Part shown: positions 5,436 to 7,766 of the stretch, piece after piece
Position numbering within the stretch: position 1 is the first letter of the stretch
How the letters are laid out: the number at the start of each line of letters is the position of its first letter
Assembly (NCBI GenBank): GCA_013911715.1
Contig: JACEST010000094.1
Span: forward strand, 1-7,766
DNA length: 7,766 nucleotides
From: Sphingopyxis sp.
GTDB lineage: Bacteria > Pseudomonadota > Alphaproteobacteria > Sphingomonadales > Sphingomonadaceae
Reading direction: 5' to 3'
Program-made: the position numbers and the translations under genes
The notes under the pieces: generated by a model
Databases searched by the model: none
What the model saw: only the letters and a program-made list of their open reading frames with translations
Told to the model about the DNA's origin: nothing

Positions 5436-6997
5436 GCGGGCGCGACTTCCACGGGCAATTCGAGGCGCGGGAACAGGCCCTGCGGCGCGGCAAGGCGGAA
5501 ACCGCCTTCGGCCAGCGGCGAATACCAATGACCTGTGATCGCCGTGGGCGAGCGCAGCGCGGCAGCGACGCCCATCTGGTCGAGCAGCCGCGCGGCGCTC
5601 GCCGGAATCACCGGCTGCACCGCCACCGTCAGCTGCGCAATGCAGATATAGAGTGTCGCCAGCACCGTTTCCATCCGCGCCGGATCGCTCTTGCGCAGCG
5701 CCCAGGGCGCCTGCGCGTCGATATAGGCGTTGCAGGCGAATACTGCCTGCATCCACGCGTCGAGCGCCTGCGACATGGCGAGATCGGCATAGGCGGCGGG
5801 CATGGTCGTGCCAACGATTTCGCCGACGGTCGCAAACAGCGCCTCATCGTCCGGCGTGTGGCCGTTAATGGCGGGAAGATTGCCGTCCAAATTCTTGAAA
5901 ATCTGTGACAAAGTGCGTTGCGCGAGGTTGCCAAAGCCATTGGCAAGCTCGGCGTTGATGCGCGTGACAATCGCCTCGGCGCTATAGCTGCCGTCCTGTC
6001 CAAAGCTGACTTCGCGCAGCAGGAAATAACGCAGTTGATCAACGCCGAATAATTCGGCCAATTCCATCGGATCGACCACATTGCCGAGCGATTTCGACAT
6101 TTTTTCGCCGCGCGACAGCAGGAAGCCATGGCCGAAAATCTGCTTGGGCAGCGGCAAACCGGCGGACATGAGGAAAGCCGGCCAGTAAACCGCATGAAAA
6201 CGCACGATATCCTTGCCGATGATGTGCGCATCAGCGGGCCAGAAACGGTCGAATTCGCCGCCGCGCGCGGGAAAACCGATGCCCGATAAATAGGTCGTCA
6301 GCGCATCGACCCAGACGTACATGACATGGCCGGGCGAGCCCGGCACCGGCACGCCCCAGTCAAAACTGGTCCGCGACACGCTCAAATCGCGCAGTCCGCC
6401 TTCGACGAAGCGGATGACCTCGTTGCGGCGGCTTTCAGGCCGCAGAAAATCGGGCTGGTCGCGGTAGAGCGCGAGCAAGCGGTCCTGATAGGCCGACAGG
6501 CGGAAGAACCAGGTTTCCTCGGCGGTCCACTCGACCGGCGTGCCCTGCGGCGAGACGCGTGCGCCCCCTTCCCCATCGACCAGTTCACTTTCGTCATAGA
6601 AAGCCTCGTCGCGGACCGAATACCAGCCTTCGTAGCGATCGAGGTAGAGATCGCCGTTGGCGGCCATGGCTTCCCACAGCGCCTTGCTCGCGTCGTGGTG
6701 GCGCGGGTCGCTGGTGCGCATGAAAACATCCTGACTGATATTCAGTCCGGCGCACATATCACGGAAATAGGATGACATTTCGTCCGCTAGCGCCAGTGTA
6801 TCGACCCCTGCGTCGCGCGCCGTCTGGACCATTTTCAGCCCATGTTCGTCGGTGCCGGTGATCAGGCGAACGTCGCGGCCCATCATCCGGTGGAAGCGCG
6901 CGATGGCGTCGGTCGCAATCGCCTCATAGGCATGGCCGATGTGCGGGCGCCCGTTGGGATAGCTGATCGCGGTGGTAATATAGAAAGGCTCGCTCAT
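5432..6997 (-). CDS. metG: Methionyl-tRNA synthetase, short form without zinc cysteines
   Basis: MetRS is a class Ia enzyme that charges tRNA-Met in the cytoplasm. The 521-residue protein has the HIGH motif at 19-22 (HIGH), GTDEHG (48-53) and KMSKS (299-303), followed by the helical anticodon-binding domain. It ends without the C-terminal EMAP/Trbp-like tRNA-binding domain seen in longer MetRS. In the connective peptide, the cysteines of the zinc knuckle are replaced: YSVRDEAFY (126-134) and VSPQGTPVEW (148-157) stand where YCxxC and CxxCGxPVE occur in zinc-binding forms. Start ATG (6997-6995) has GAGG 6 nt upstream. It follows holB by 20 nt and overlaps tatD by 4 nt, so it is one unit with both. 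Confidence 0.97.
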   Translation of the reverse strand: MSEPFYITTAISYPNGRPHIGHAYEAIATDAIARFHRMMGRDVRLITGTDEHGLKMVQTARDAGVDTLALADEMSSYFRDMCAGLNISQDVFMRTSDPRHHDASKALWEAMAANGDLYLDRYEGWYSVRDEAFYDESELVDGEGGARVSPQGTPVEWTAEETWFFRLSAYQDRLLALYRDQPDFLRPESRRNEVIRFVEGGLRDLSVSRTSFDWGVPVPGSPGHVMYVWVDALTTYLSGIGFPARGGEFDRFWPADAHIIGKDIVRFHAVYWPAFLMSAGLPLPKQIFGHGFLLSRGEKMSKSLGNVVDPMELAELFGVDQLRYFLLREVSFGQDGSYSAEAIVTRINAELANGFGNLAQRTLSQIFKNLDGNLPAINGHTPDDEALFATVGEIVGTTMPAAYADLAMSQALDAWMQAVFACNAYIDAQAPWALRKSDPARMETVLATLYICIAQLTVAVQPVIPASAARLLDQMGVAAALRSPTAITGHWYSPLAEGGFRLAAPQGLFPRLELPVEVAPA

Positions 6998-7017
6998 GCG
7001 ACCGCCTCTAACGCCTA

Positions 7018-7766
7018 TCAGCGCGCAGGGGAAGCGCCCGCCCCACCGTCGATCTGCGCCAACGTCGCAAAACTGTTGCCAATGTCAAAGGCGACCATCG
7101 CCGGGTCGTAGGAACCCGAAATAGCGTTGCGGCTGGCGGTTTGCACGCGGTCCCAGCAGTCCAGCGACTGCGGCGCGCCGGCATTGCCGCGCTCACGCGC
7201 CAGCCGCAGCAACAGGCGCGGTGCGAGATCGAGCAACAGCCGGAAGCGCGGCTTGCCCGCGACCCCGGCGACATCGCGCGCCAGCTCCTCGCGCAAGCGG
7301 TTGTCGGGGTCGCCGTGGCTGGCGATTGCCAGCAGCCGCTGTTCCATCTGGGCCGTGTCGCCATCGACGAGCTCGAGCGCACGGCCCGGAATGCCGCCCG
7401 CAGCCGTCATTGCCGCGCCAATCTGGCTCATATCGGCCAGCGGCCGCTGCGCGACCAGCCAGCTGCGCAACGCGTCGTCGTCGATCGGCTGGAACCGCAG
7501 CAGGCGGCAACGCGAGCGGATTGTCGGCAGCAAGCGCCCCGGTGAATGGCTGACCAGCAAAAACAATGTCTTGGCGGGCGACTCTTCGAGCGTTTTGAGC
7601 AACGCATTGGCCGCCCCTGCCTCCAGATCGTCAATCGCGTCGATGATGATGACCCGCCAATGGCCGATGGCGATGGTATATTGCAGCCGCCCGATCAGCA
7701 TGCGGACCTGATCGACGGTGATGTTGCGCGCGATGTCTTTGCCTGGCTCGCGCGCAACATCACCGT
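7018..7766 (-). CDS. holB: DNA polymerase III subunit delta', C-terminal part; 5' end outside window
   Basis: The frame is open to the window end, so the N-terminal nucleotide-binding part (P-loop, zinc module) is not seen. Visible are RNITVDQVR just upstream of the methionine at 7701, then VIIIDAIDDLEAGAANALLKTLEE (positions 18-41 from that methionine, with the Walker-B-like IIDAIDD), and the sensor-1 SRC region in SHSPGRLLPTIRSRC. These are the clamp-loader signatures of HolB, which loads the beta clamp together with delta and gamma/tau. DnaX also has an SRC motif, but the DAIDDLEAGAANALLKTLEE form and the neighbour metG favour HolB. The methionine at 7701 is internal and not the start. The visible 5' end carries an unusual perfect inverted repeat. 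Confidence 0.9.
   Translation of the reverse strand, partial: GDVAREPGKDIARNITVDQVRMLIGRLQYTIAIGHWRVIIIDAIDDLEAGAANALLKTLEESPAKTLFLLVSHSPGRLLPTIRSRCRLLRFQPIDDDALRSWLVAQRPLADMSQIGAAMTAAGGIPGRALELVDGDTAQMEQRLLAIASHGDPDNRLREELARDVAGVAGKPRFRLLLDLAPRLLLRLARERGNAGAPQSLDCWDRVQTASRNAISGSYDPAMVAFDIGNSFATLAQIDGGAGASPAR
7715..7766. repeat. Perfect 19-bp inverted repeat with 14-nt loop inside holB
   Basis: ACGGTGATGTTGCGCGCGA (7715-7733) is exactly reverse-complemented by TCGCGCGCAACATCACCGT (7748-7766), with a 14-nt loop between. The repeat reaches the last base of the window, so its full length is unknown. The holB frame remains open through it. The inner arm encodes the family-typical ARNITV stretch. 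The outer arm encodes GDVARE, which I cannot confirm as family-typical. Confidence 0.85.

Noticed and set aside
4797..5531. 244-codon plus-strand open frame opposite tatD and the metG end
   Set aside because: It has no recognisable domain and spans the junction of two well-supported minus-strand genes.
5436..5756. N-terminal extension of tatD by about 107 codons
   Set aside because: The extension is low-complexity Arg/Ala/Gly sequence inside metG. The ATGA start places the metal-binding H-x-H at residues 6-8 as expected for TatD.

Overview
The window looks like a housekeeping stretch of an alphaproteobacterial chromosome, most likely order Sphingomonadales (Sphingomonas/Sphingopyxis-like). 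The reasons are the gene order ntrX-hfq-hflX facing mazG, the high GC content with alphaproteobacterial codon use, an NtrX without a GAFTGA loop, a double-domain Hfq, and the protein style of MetG, TatD and HolB. This placement rests on family knowledge and no search was run. I see no phage, IS, CRISPR, tRNA or rRNA signal, and coding density is very high.

Bases 1-2884 are read on the plus strand. They hold the 3' part of ntrX (AAA+ and Fis-type DNA-binding domains), a 122-bp gap that is the only sizeable intergenic space, hfq, and hflX. Hfq here is 163 residues long and contains two complete Sm-like domains in one chain. The second domain has lost many of the residues used for RNA contact in classical Hfq. 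hflX has no good ATG/GTG start and begins within or just after the end of hfq.

Bases 2865-7766 are read on the minus strand as one compact operon. In transcription order it runs holB (5' end outside the window), metG, tatD, a PhnP-like metallo-beta-lactamase hydrolase, a 58-residue two-helix membrane protein, and mazG. The metG/tatD, tatD/MBL and MBL/membrane-protein junctions overlap by 4, 7 and 4 nt, which suggests translational coupling. mazG is set apart by a short, strikingly AT-rich leader with two overlapping perfect palindromes. mazG and hflX meet tail to tail and share 20 bp of coding sequence.

Functionally the plus-strand genes belong to global regulation: a two-component response regulator, an sRNA chaperone and a ribosome-associated GTPase. 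The minus-strand genes belong to replication, translation and nucleotide or nucleic-acid housekeeping. The points most worth a second look are the diverged tandem Hfq, the palindromic leader of mazG, and a perfect 19-bp inverted repeat inside holB whose outer arm ends exactly at the last base of the window. That repeat may be a real hairpin or a fold-back artefact at a contig end.
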